This document shows, piece by piece, positions 1-6,272 of a stretch of 9,731 nucleotides of DNA (position 1 is its first letter; each line of letters opens with the position of its first letter). Below the pieces are notes generated by a model. That model did not search any database, was not told the DNA's origin, and saw only the letters and a program-made list of their open reading frames with translations. The stretch spans positions 1-9,731 of the forward strand of contig JAGCJD010000078.1 of NCBI GenBank assembly GCA_017648425.1, written 5' to 3'. Source of the DNA: Clostridia bacterium (lineage in GTDB: Bacteria > Bacillota > Clostridia > Oscillospirales > CAG-272). The position numbers were made by a program, and so were the translations under genes.

Positions 1-384
1 GACGGAAGCATCGTTGAAATACGTTGCACCGCAGACCTTGAAACCAGAAACGGAAATCCCGTTGACGGCAGAAAGATAAAGGGTACTATCCATTGGCTGT
101 CCGCTCAGTTTGCAAAGGACACCACGCTTATGATATACAACCGTTTGTTTACCATAGAAAATGTAAACGCTATCCCCGAGGACAAAACTTACAACGACTA
201 CCTCAACCCCGAATCGCTCACCGTTGTAAAGGGAGCAAAGATAGAACCCTCTCTTGCAGAAGCAAAGCCGGGAGATAAGTTCCAATTCGTAAGAGATGGA
301 TATTTCTGCAAGGACACAAAGAACGAAAACACATTCAACAGGATAGTTGGACTTAAAGACAGCTTTCCCGCCAAGAAAAACTAA
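1..384 (+). CDS. glnS: Glutaminyl-tRNA synthetase, C-terminal fragment (partial, 5' end outside window)
   Basis: This is the last 127 residues of a class I glutamine--tRNA ligase, which charges tRNA-Gln with glutamine in the cytoplasm. The reading frame is open from base 1 and ends in TAA at 382-384. The visible part is the C-terminal beta-barrel anticodon-binding region. Family landmarks include TIHWLSA near the left edge, LNPESL, the PSLAEAKPGDKFQF stretch, GYFCKD and the terminal FNRIVGLKD, all close to the C-terminal end of E. coli GlnS. The catalytic HIGH and KMSKS motifs must lie upstream of the window. Many Firmicutes make Gln-tRNA indirectly through GatCAB, so a GlnS is informative about lineage, although many Clostridia have one. 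The next gene starts 18 bp downstream with no terminator between, so co-transcription is likely. Confidence 0.96.
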   Translation, partial: DGSIVEIRCTADLETRNGNPVDGRKIKGTIHWLSAQFAKDTTLMIYNRLFTIENVNAIPEDKTYNDYLNPESLTVVKGAKIEPSLAEAKPGDKFQFVRDGYFCKDTKNENTFNRIVGLKDSFPAKKN

Positions 385-402
385 TTTGTATAGGAGCGGA
401 AC

Positions 403-681
403 ATGTTAAGTTATATAGTATTAGGATATCTCGCTTTAATTTCCTTGGTATCCGTAATAGTTTGTATATACGACAAAAAGATTTCCAAGAAAAATAAGGT
501 TCAGTTAAGAATTCCTGAAAAGACCTTGCTTTTGCTTTCGGCTATCGGAGGCTCGGTTGCCATGTTTATTACAATGCTTGCCATAAGACACAAAACGAAG
601 CATGTAAAATTCATGCTTGGAATTCCGCTGATAATAATTTTACAGATCGCCGCAGTAATAGCAATTTTAACTCTGCTTTGA
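403..681 (+). CDS. DUF1294 family small membrane protein
   Basis: A 92-residue integral membrane protein with about three hydrophobic segments (roughly residues 3-22, 41-60 and 70-92). The central part carries the DUF1294 landmarks: RIPEKTLL (about residues 37-44), a GG pair (about 49-50), and the basic RHKTKHVKF stretch (about 62-70), followed by a hydrophobic C-terminus. DUF1294 proteins have no established biochemical role, so none is assigned. The start is ATG 403, with AGGAG at 392-396 at good spacing; the stop is TGA 679-681. It follows glnS by 18 bp and precedes the MutS-like gene by 45 bp, suggesting a shared transcript. The antisense frame over it is a shadow. Confidence 0.85.
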   Translation: MLSYIVLGYLALISLVSVIVCIYDKKISKKNKVQLRIPEKTLLLLSAIGGSVAMFITMLAIRHKTKHVKFMLGIPLIIILQIAAVIAILTLL

Positions 682-726
682 TCTACAAACACTTAAAATC
701 CCCAACTGAAACGAGAGGATAAAAAA

Positions 727-2334
727 ATGCAACCAGAGCTTTCAAGATTTAGCCTTATATATCCTGATGAGCAAACTCAAAGCTATCACTATGATCGTAA
801 TAACAGACCTAATATAGACATGTTCGTTCTTGACGAGCTTGGTCTGCTTGAAGTTCTTGATCTCAAAAACAGCAATCTTGACGAATATTTTACATCTGAC
901 CCCAAGGTCATAAAACACAGAATGAGCGTGTTTGACGATATGCTGAAATTTCCCGAAATATCAGCAACACTTAACAAGCTTATTCCTATCCTTACGGATA
1001 TAATGGAGCTTCGCCGTCTTGAAGCAGATACGGGAGAAACCGAATCTTACCTTGAAAGCATAACAGAAATAGAGCTTTATATAGCAAGCATTTCTACTCT
1101 CAACGCTGGACTTTCCGAAATAAAGGATAAGCTTAAAAGCGATGCATTGCGTACACTTGCTTTCCGTATTTCTGAGCTTGCTGAAAGTGACTACTACAAG
1201 GAGCTTAACATAAAGCTCTCGGAGCTTACAAACCGTGTGCGCGATATACGCAGCGTAACAATCGGCGTCAACCTTGATGCTCAGCTTCGCCCTTCAAGCG
1301 CAGGCGTTCTCTCTATAAACCCAGAGCCGTTCCGTTCGGGTGATGTTCTTGAAAAAATACTTCGTCTTAATTTCAAGGACGATGAATATACCTGTATTGC
1401 AAATCTCGTTCCGTTCAGCAAAAAACAATCAGAAAACCAAAAAACAGCGCTCGCTCTTGCATTCAATTCAGCGATAAACGATGTGTATAAGCAGTCGTTG
1501 CGTTCATGGAAGCGTATAGTTCAAAGCTATGTATTGGAAAACACTGACTTTTTGCTCAATCTCATACCCGAAATAGAATTTTTGGTAAAGGGTACAGCGC
1601 TTCTTCGCACTCTCAAGTCAAAGGGACTGTCGCTTTGCATTCCCGAAATTCCCGAGGATAACGAAAATGTGTTTGACGCTGTCGAGCTTTACAATCCATG
1701 CGTTGCGCTTAAAGTTGATTACGATATAGTAACCAACGATCTGAAAATGGATCGCGACAACGCTATGATATATGTGCTTACAGGTCCTAACCGAGGCGGT
1801 AAATCTGTTATAACCTGCGCTATCGGTCTTTCGCAAGTCATGATGCAGCTTGGAATGTTCGTACCTGCCGCCAGCGCAAGAATAAGCATTGCCGATGGAA
1901 TTTTTACACACTTCCCCACAGGCGCTGACGACACAATAGACAAGGGACGCTTGGGTGAGGAGTGCGCAAGGCTTCGTGATATTTTTGAGTGTATTTCTTC
2001 CCGTAGCCTTGTATTGCTTGATGAATCGCTTTCTTCAACAGGCTCGTTTGAGGCATCATACATTGCCGCCGAGGTGTTGGCGGGACTTTCGCGTATAGGT
2101 TGTCGTACTCTTTTCTCTACCCACCTTCATGAATTGGCAGCAGAAATAGACAACATAAACGCCAGAACTGCGCCTGAGAACGGAATGCCAATAGATACAC
2201 TGGTAGCGGGAATTGAGGATGGAGTTCGTTCCTTTAAAATATTCCGCCAAAAGCCTGATGGAAAGAGCTACGCTCGTGATATTGCAGACAAATACGGGCT
2301 TTCCTATGAAAATATAGTAAGCAAGATAAAATAA
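727..2334 (+). CDS. MutS-family ATPase without the mismatch-recognition domain
   Basis: A 535-residue protein ending in a MutS-type ABC ATPase domain. Residues about 1-330 resemble the helical core/clamp region of MutS (note DLKNSNLDEYFTSDPKVIKHR near residues 43-63). Residues about 330-535 hold the ATPase: Walker A GPNRGGKS at 353-360, Walker B LVLLDE ending at D432-E433, then LSSTGSFEAS in the dimer signature position, and the STHLHEL His-switch region (H466, H468). MutS1 is about 850 residues, with an N-terminal mismatch-binding domain carrying a Phe-X-Glu motif; MutS2 is about 780 with a C-terminal Smr nuclease. Neither extra domain is present. It is therefore a MutS-like protein of unproven role, and calling it a mismatch repair enzyme would overreach. 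ATG 727 follows an AGAGGA site (713-718). The next gene starts 15 bp later. Confidence 0.9.
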   Translation: MQPELSRFSLIYPDEQTQSYHYDRNNRPNIDMFVLDELGLLEVLDLKNSNLDEYFTSDPKVIKHRMSVFDDMLKFPEISATLNKLIPILTDIMELRRLEADTGETESYLESITEIELYIASISTLNAGLSEIKDKLKSDALRTLAFRISELAESDYYKELNIKLSELTNRVRDIRSVTIGVNLDAQLRPSSAGVLSINPEPFRSGDVLEKILRLNFKDDEYTCIANLVPFSKKQSENQKTALALAFNSAINDVYKQSLRSWKRIVQSYVLENTDFLLNLIPEIEFLVKGTALLRTLKSKGLSLCIPEIPEDNENVFDAVELYNPCVALKVDYDIVTNDLKMDRDNAMIYVLTGPNRGGKSVITCAIGLSQVMMQLGMFVPAASARISIADGIFTHFPTGADDTIDKGRLGEECARLRDIFECISSRSLVLLDESLSSTGSFEASYIAAEVLAGLSRIGCRTLFSTHLHELAAEIDNINARTAPENGMPIDTLVAGIEDGVRSFKIFRQKPDGKSYARDIADKYGLSYENIVSKIK

Positions 2335-2349
2335 CTAAGGAGTTGAATT

Positions 2350-2832
2350 ATGAAAAACGAACTTTTAAAATTACTCGAAACTGATGCAAGATATACTCCC
2401 GAGCAGCTCTCTGTAATGCTTGATATTCCGCTTGAAACCGTAATATCATACATAGACGAGCTGGAAAAGAACGGAACTATTCTTGGATACAAGACCGTTA
2501 TTGATTGGGAAAAGACTAACCGTGAATCCGTTACCGCTATGATAGATGTAAAGCTTACCCCTCAAAGAGGAAAGGGCTATGACAGAGTTGCGGAAAAAAT
2601 ATATAATTACCCTGAGGTGCAATCGGTGTACCTTATGTCTGGCGCATACGACCTTTCAGTTCTGATAGAGGGAAAAACCATGAAAGAGGTTGCTTTCTTC
2701 GTTTCGCAAAAGCTTGCGCCTATTGATGAGGTCATATCCACGACCACACACTTTGTTCTCCACAAGTACAAGGATACGGGTGTGTTATACGATGCTGTAC
2801 TTGATATTGATGAGAGAGGAAACTGTAACTGA
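2350..2832 (+). CDS. Lrp/AsnC-family transcriptional regulator (AlaR-like)
   Basis: A 160-residue Lrp/AsnC regulator. Residues about 3-50 form the N-terminal winged helix-turn-helix (LLKLLETDARYTPEQLSVML, then recognition-helix region LETVISYIDELEKNG and wing ILGYKTVID). Residues about 60-140 form the RAM/AsnC ligand-binding domain, including VYLMSGAYDLSVLIEG (about 93-108), which matches the family's effector-binding G-x-x-D loop. These proteins usually form octamers that sense amino acids. ATG 2350 is preceded by AAGGAG (2337-2342) at 7 bp. The stop TGA (2830-2832) is 1 bp before the aminotransferase start, so translation is probably coupled. The arrangement matches Bacillus subtilis alaR-alaT (yugG-yugH), where the regulator controls the adjacent alanine transaminase. 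Regulation of its neighbour here is inferred from that context. Confidence 0.92.
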   Translation: MKNELLKLLETDARYTPEQLSVMLDIPLETVISYIDELEKNGTILGYKTVIDWEKTNRESVTAMIDVKLTPQRGKGYDRVAEKIYNYPEVQSVYLMSGAYDLSVLIEGKTMKEVAFFVSQKLAPIDEVISTTTHFVLHKYKDTGVLYDAVLDIDERGNCN

Positions 2833-2833
2833 T

Positions 2834-3997
2834 ATGGATTATTCAAAGGTATTATCAAAAACCATTGTGGATACGGAAAAATCCGGTATCAGAAAATTTT
2901 TCGACATAATGGAAACAATGGACGATGTCGTAGGATTAACTGTCGGACAGCCTGATTTCGTTACCCCGTGGCACATACGCGAGGCAGGAATTGAAAGTCT
3001 TGAAAAAGGAAAGACCTATTATACATCAAATGCAGGAACACTCGAACTCAGAATTGAGATAGACAAATATCTCACAAGGCGTTTTGGCGTTTCTTATTCT
3101 CCAGAAAAGGAAATAATCGTTACCGTTGGTGGTAGCGAAGCTATAGATATAGCTGTTCGCTCAATAATCGAGGCGGGTGACGAGGTTATTATACCAACGC
3201 CCTCATTCGTATGCTATGCTCCTATAACGAGAATGGCAGGCGGTGTGCCTGTTATTATTGAAACAAGCGTAAAGGATAAATTCAAGCTCACACCCGAGGC
3301 TCTTAAAGCAGCAATAACACCCAGGACAAAAATGCTCGTGCTTCCCTACCCCAACAACCCAACAGGAGCAATAATGACGCGCGAGGAGCTTAAAGATATT
3401 GCTGAGGTATTAAAGGACACCAATATAGTAGTTCTTTCAGACGAAATATATGCAGAAATGACTTATGGCCACGAGCACTGCTCGATAGCCTCTATTGAGG
3501 GAATGAAGGAGCGTACAATAATTGCAAGTGGATTTTCAAAGGCTTACGCTATGACTGGTTGGCGTCTTGGATACCTTTGCGCTCCCGCAGTTATGATCGA
3601 ACAAATGCTCAAAATACACCAATACTGCATAATGAGCTCACCCACAACATCACAGTTTGCGGCTATTGAAGCGCTCAAAAACGGTGATGACGATGTAAAA
3701 ATGATGGTCGAGGAATACAACCGCAGACGCCGTTATATATACAACGGTCTTAAAGGAATCGGCATAGATTCCTTTGAACCAGAGGGAGCATTCTATATAT
3801 TCCCGAATATTGGACAGTTCGGCTTATCAAGCGATGACTTTTGTTCTCGACTTCTTTACGATTACAAATGCGCAATAGTTCCCGGAAACGCTTTTGGAGC
3901 AGGTGGAGAGGGCTTTGCCCGTATTTCCTACGCTTACTCTATAAAGCATATCACCTTGGCGCTGGAGCGTATAGAAAAATTCGTAAAAACTCTATAA
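2834..3997 (+). CDS. PLP-dependent class I/II aminotransferase (AlaT/PatA-like)
   Basis: A 387-residue fold-type I aminotransferase that transfers an amino group between an amino acid and a 2-oxo acid, probably in the cytosol. The visible key residues are: N175 in NPTG, D203 and Y206 in SDEIY (PLP ring nitrogen and phenol oxygen), the Schiff-base lysine K236 in SGFSKAYAMTGWR, and R363 in GFARISYA, which binds the substrate alpha-carboxylate. GLTVGQPDF and YYTSNAG near the N-terminus are typical of the aspartate/alanine/aromatic group. The start at ATG 2834 is chosen because the family N-terminus begins here; earlier in-frame ATGs (2690, 2810) lie inside the regulator gene. AGAGAGGA at 2813-2820 is the likely ribosome site, with somewhat long spacing. 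By context alanine transaminase is the best guess, but substrate cannot be read from sequence alone. Confidence 0.93.
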   Translation: MDYSKVLSKTIVDTEKSGIRKFFDIMETMDDVVGLTVGQPDFVTPWHIREAGIESLEKGKTYYTSNAGTLELRIEIDKYLTRRFGVSYSPEKEIIVTVGGSEAIDIAVRSIIEAGDEVIIPTPSFVCYAPITRMAGGVPVIIETSVKDKFKLTPEALKAAITPRTKMLVLPYPNNPTGAIMTREELKDIAEVLKDTNIVVLSDEIYAEMTYGHEHCSIASIEGMKERTIIASGFSKAYAMTGWRLGYLCAPAVMIEQMLKIHQYCIMSSPTTSQFAAIEALKNGDDDVKMMVEEYNRRRRYIYNGLKGIGIDSFEPEGAFYIFPNIGQFGLSSDDFCSRLLYDYKCAIVPGNAFGAGGEGFARISYAYSIKHITLALERIEKFVKTL

Positions 3998-4008
3998 TTT
4001 TAACAAAA

Positions 4009-4036
4009 AAAGCAACAGGCTGATGTCTGTTGCTTT
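4009..4036. terminator. Bidirectional rho-independent terminator between aminotransferase gene and spoVAC
   Basis: A perfect 10-bp stem (4009-4018 pairing with 4027-4036) has an 8-nt loop. It is flanked by an A-run on the left (4005-4011) and a T-rich stretch on the right, so it can end transcripts arriving from either convergent gene. It lies 12 bp after the aminotransferase stop and 7 bp beyond the spoVAC stop. Confidence 0.88.
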
Positions 4037-4042
4037 CATTTA

Positions 4043-4492
4043 TTACATGAGCATTAAATAAAAATAGTAGATAATCCCGTATATCATTCCTGAAATAGTT
4101 CCGTAAAACAGAACAGGTCCTGCTACCGAAAATATTTTTACTCCTATTCCGAGAACAAGCCCCTCCGCCTTACTGTCTATCGCAGGAGATGCGACCGCAT
4201 TGGCAAATCCCGTAATTGGCACGAGTGTTCCCGCACCTGCATGCTTTGCAATTTTATCAAAAACCCCAAAGGCGGTTAGCACTATCGCTATTTCCGCCAA
4301 AGTAATAGAAGCAAGAGCCGAGGCATCGGACACCTCAAAATCCCAGATAAACATATAAAGTTCTCTAAACCCCTGAGAAGCGACACATATCACACCCCCT
4401 ATCAAAAAAGCCTTTACACAATTTTTAAGAATAGGCGTTCTTGGCGCATGAGCCTTGGCATATACCTTATAATCCTCTTTACCTAAATTCAT
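4043..4492 (-). CDS. spoVAC: Stage V sporulation protein AC
   Basis: A 149-residue integral membrane protein matching SpoVAC, part of the SpoVA machinery in the spore inner membrane that takes up Ca-dipicolinate during sporulation and releases it on germination; B. subtilis SpoVAC behaves as a mechanosensitive channel. Visible landmarks are YKVYAKAHAPRTPILKN near the N-terminus, then about four membrane segments, with the conserved GTLVPITGFANAVASPAI stretch and GLVLGIGVKIF followed by AGPVLFYG. The start at 4492 gives the usual family length of about 150. The frame stays open upstream to 4723, but that extension does not look like SpoVAC and overlaps the divergent gene. GAGG sits 8 nt before the chosen start. 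No spoVAD or spoVAE follows, and the gene ends at a terminator, so it is monocistronic here. Sporulation-specific sigma-G control is expected from the family. Confidence 0.93.
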   Translation of the reverse strand: MNLGKEDYKVYAKAHAPRTPILKNCVKAFLIGGVICVASQGFRELYMFIWDFEVSDASALASITLAEIAIVLTAFGVFDKIAKHAGAGTLVPITGFANAVASPAIDSKAEGLVLGIGVKIFSVAGPVLFYGTISGMIYGIIYYFYLMLM

Positions 4493-4500
4493 AGATATAA

Positions 4501-4504
4501 CCTC
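4501..4504 (-). promoter_or_regulatory. Ribosome binding site deciding the spoVAC start
   Basis: The minus strand reads GAGG here, 8 nt before the ATG at 4492-4490. It supports the 149-residue SpoVAC over the longer open frame starting at 4723. Confidence 0.7.
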
Positions 4505-4556
4505 GTGATCGTTTTTTATTATTTTATCACGAATAGCTTTTTTTATTCTTTCGGTA

Positions 4557-4585
4557 TTTACAATTGAATAAATTTGGTGTATAAT
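4557..4585 (+). promoter_or_regulatory. Sigma-A promoter for the small coiled-coil gene
   Basis: A -35 box TTTACA (4557-4562; five of six consensus bases) lies 17 bp from a perfect -10 box TATAAT (4580-4585). Predicted transcription begins near 4592, giving a leader of about 40 nt. The promoter sits within the divergent intergenic region upstream of spoVAC. Confidence 0.82.
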
Positions 4586-4631
4586 ATTAAAGGTAAGCAA
4601 ATTGAATACACAACTCGAAAGGAAATAAACC

Positions 4632-5021
4632 ATGGCAAAATGGAATGAAATACGCTCAAGCGTAAGTCGCGCAGCCAATAGCACTGTAAAAAAGACTGAA
4701 AAATTTGCAGAAACCGCTTCCATGCATGTAAAGCTTGCAAGGCTTATGTCAAAAAGAGATGAGCAATTTGAAAAATTAGGAAAATTGACCTACAAGCAAC
4801 TGAAAACCGATGAATCATATGCCGAGGAGATCGCGGCTATTATTTCTCAAATCGACAGCTTAGGCATTCAGATAGTAAAGCAAAAGGCAATAATAGAGCA
4901 AGCAAAAGCTGAAAAGGAAGCAAAAAAGGCAAAAAAGGCTCAGGCTGATATGCAAAGTGCTGATGAAGAAGAGTGCGTTGATGCCGTAAAGGAAATAATT
5001 GATTCAAGTATTAGTGATTGA
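4632..5021 (+). CDS. Small charged helical (coiled-coil) protein, unknown function
   Basis: A 129-residue protein I do not recognise as a named family. It lacks a signal peptide and membrane segments, and is almost wholly predicted helical. The N-terminal part (about 1-45) is basic and alanine-rich. The middle (about 55-100) reads as a heptad-like coiled coil. It contains a lysine/alanine tract (about 95-107) made by near-repeats of an AKK unit, and the C-terminus (about 108-129) is acidic. Such layouts are found in small cytoplasmic structural or stress-type proteins, but function should not be assigned from this. The start ATG 4632 has GAAAGGAAA upstream (4617-4625). The gene has its own consensus promoter and terminator, so it is a single-gene unit. 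It is divergent from spoVAC; a link to sporulation is only positional. Confidence 0.8.
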   Translation: MAKWNEIRSSVSRAANSTVKKTEKFAETASMHVKLARLMSKRDEQFEKLGKLTYKQLKTDESYAEEIAAIISQIDSLGIQIVKQKAIIEQAKAEKEAKKAKKAQADMQSADEEECVDAVKEIIDSSISD

Positions 5022-5030
5022 CGCATATGT

Positions 5031-5060
5031 GGAGCAACAATTAAGTTGCTCCTCTTTTTT
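5031..5060 (+). terminator. Rho-independent terminator after the coiled-coil gene
   Basis: A perfect 8-bp stem (GGAGCAAC at 5031-5038, GTTGCTCC at 5045-5052) with a 6-nt loop is followed by a T-tract (5053-5060). It begins 10 bp after the stop codon. The GCAAC/GTTGC core also occurs in the terminator at 4009-4036. Confidence 0.92.
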
Positions 5061-5092
5061 ATGTAAATATAATGTATTTTTTGATTTTTCTC

Positions 5093-5121
5093 TTGAAATT
5101 TAAAGAATTGTATGGTATAAT
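5093..5121 (+). promoter_or_regulatory. Sigma-A promoter with extended -10 for the AraC-family gene
   Basis: A -35 box TTGAAA (5093-5098), a 17-bp spacer and a perfect TATAAT (5116-5121) are present, with TGG at 5113-5115 giving the extended -10 TGn motif. Transcription would start near 5128, leaving a very short leader that contains the AGGTGA ribosome site (5131-5136). Confidence 0.88.
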
Positions 5122-5140
5122 AATATCAAGAGGTGATGTT

Positions 5141-5947
5141 ATGATAAAAATAATTTCTTGTGAAGCGATCACGGCCTCCCCAGAATCAGATAGGCTAGTT
5201 CTCAATTCACGCTTTATGCAGCTTTCATTTATTCTTGACGGCGGAGTTTATGTAAACAAAGAATACATGACAGTCGCGCAAGGATTTTTTGTTAACAGTT
5301 CCACAAATGTAAAACTTGTTCCCGACAAGAGTAGCAATTGCAGTATATGTAACTTTTTACTTGACGGAGATGATAGTGAAAAGCTTCTCCATGAGCGTTC
5401 TCTTTCCTCTGATGAGTTCGTAAAATTCACATTAAGTGACACTCCTGCTTATCTTGATTTCATAAGAATATTATCAAAATATGATTTTTCGCAAGCCAAC
5501 GATGCCTTTTGTCAAGCTGCGGCAAAGCTTTTGTTATCGTTTATAAAATCGGAAAACACCTCAAATTACAAGCCGATATATTCAAACCCGTATCTTGACA
5601 GGGCTGTTCGCTATATAAACGATAACATAGCCTCCGAGCTTCGCGTAGAAACGATAGCAAGTATTATCGGTATTGATAGAATGTATATGCGCAATCTGTT
5701 TTTCGAGCATTTGGGAATGTCAACAATGGATTATATAATGCAAACGAGAATATCTCGCGCCAAGGAGCTTTTATCCAATGAAAAGCTTTCTATCACGAGT
5801 GTGGCAAATTCGGTTGGATACCGTGATGTTCTGGCATTTTCAAAGGTCTTTAAAAAATATGTCGGGGCTTCCCCCACGGAATTCAGAACAGGCGCAAAAA
5901 AGGTACAGGTTCGAAAGAAAGAAGATGTGCCGATATTCATTCTTTGA
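5141..5947 (+). CDS. AraC/XylS-family transcriptional regulator
   Basis: A 268-residue regulator. The C-terminal region (about 150-252) is the double helix-turn-helix DNA-binding domain. The first HTH spans ELRVETIASIIGIDRMYMRNLF (about 166-187). The second includes LSITSVANSVGYRDVLAFSKVFKKYVGASPTEFR (about 216-249), with the typical VGY, FSKVFKK and G-x-S-P-x-E-F-R signature. The N-terminal 140 residues look like a small beta-rich (cupin-type) sensing domain (SFILDGGVYVN, about 29-39), but the ligand is not evident. The start is ATG 5141, with AGGTGA 4 bp upstream of it. The open frame reaches back to 5072, but that part covers the promoter. It is flanked by its own promoter and terminator with no adjacent metabolic gene, so its target genes cannot be inferred. 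The stop is TGA 5945-5947. Confidence 0.92.
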   Translation: MIKIISCEAITASPESDRLVLNSRFMQLSFILDGGVYVNKEYMTVAQGFFVNSSTNVKLVPDKSSNCSICNFLLDGDDSEKLLHERSLSSDEFVKFTLSDTPAYLDFIRILSKYDFSQANDAFCQAAAKLLLSFIKSENTSNYKPIYSNPYLDRAVRYINDNIASELRVETIASIIGIDRMYMRNLFFEHLGMSTMDYIMQTRISRAKELLSNEKLSITSVANSVGYRDVLAFSKVFKKYVGASPTEFRTGAKKVQVRKKEDVPIFIL

Positions 5948-5988
5948 TATTATTTTTACATTTATTATTTTAATAATATATTTTTTGT

Positions 5989-6030
5989 ACATAAAAACTC
6001 TGGTTTATTACACAGAGTTTTTATGTTTTT
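5989..6030 (+). terminator. Rho-independent terminator after the AraC-family gene
   Basis: A 14-bp perfect stem (5989-6002 with 6013-6026) encloses a 10-nt loop and is followed by a T-run to 6030. It starts about 40 bp after the stop codon. The stem base is A/T-rich, with an ACTCTG/CAGAGT top. Confidence 0.85.
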
Positions 6031-6203
6031 ATGAGTTTTTTGTGCTAAAATGAATTTAAGATTTTCGAAAGTCTTAATTTTAAGAATAGTACGGCATATA
6101 CAAAAGCAATACTTAAATTGACATGCTTTTTGGTCGACAATTCAACAAAAAGCCAACACCCGCCAAAATACGGCTAAAATTCAATCAAACAGACGCAAAA
6201 ATA
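6031..6203. other. A+T-rich non-coding stretch before the atp promoter, with two inverted repeats
   Basis: Together with flanking sites this fills the gap between the AraC-family gene and atpI (5948-6272). I see no convincing gene in it: the only in-frame ATG on the plus strand (6050) gives 23 codons without a ribosome site. Two structures are visible: a near-perfect 20-bp palindrome around TTCGAA (6057-6076), and an 8-bp hairpin stem GCTTTTTG (6125-6132) with CAAAAAGC (6146-6153). Either could be an operator upstream of the atp promoter, or nothing. Confidence 0.5.
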
Positions 6204-6232
6204 TTGACATAATAATATAAAAGTGGTATAAT
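6204..6232 (+). promoter_or_regulatory. Consensus sigma-A promoter of the ATP synthase operon
   Basis: A perfect -35 TTGACA (6204-6209), a 17-bp spacer and a perfect -10 TATAAT (6227-6232) are present, with TGG (6224-6226) forming an extended -10. Predicted transcription starts near 6239, about 34 nt before atpI. It is the strongest promoter in the window, consistent with high constitutive expression of the ATP synthase. Confidence 0.95.
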
Positions 6233-6272
6233 ATCTATTATAAGTAAATTTTATCCTTGGTGGAGATAAATA

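Noticed and set aside
2690..2833. Longer N-terminus for the aminotransferase starting at ATG 2690 or 2810
   Set aside because: It lies inside the regulator gene in another frame, has no family-like sequence, and the aminotransferase N-terminus fits ATG 2834.
4493..4723. Long N-terminal extension of SpoVAC starting at 4723
   Set aside because: It overlaps the promoter and start of the divergent gene, is unlike SpoVAC, and a good ribosome site precedes the start at 4492.
4923..4946. Tandem AAAAAAGGC-like direct repeats in the coiled-coil gene
   Set aside because: They simply encode the lysine/alanine tract and show no array structure.
5072..5140. Longer AraC-family start at ATG 5072
   Set aside because: It would translate the promoter region; AGGTGA plus ATG 5141 is a clear start.
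5778..6053. 91-codon plus-strand open frame across the AraC-family gene end
   Set aside because: It is in a shifted frame over the HTH coding region and runs through the terminator hairpin.
6050..6121. Short plus-strand ORF of 23 codons from ATG 6050
   Set aside because: No ribosome site, no promoter placed for it, and it covers an inverted repeat.
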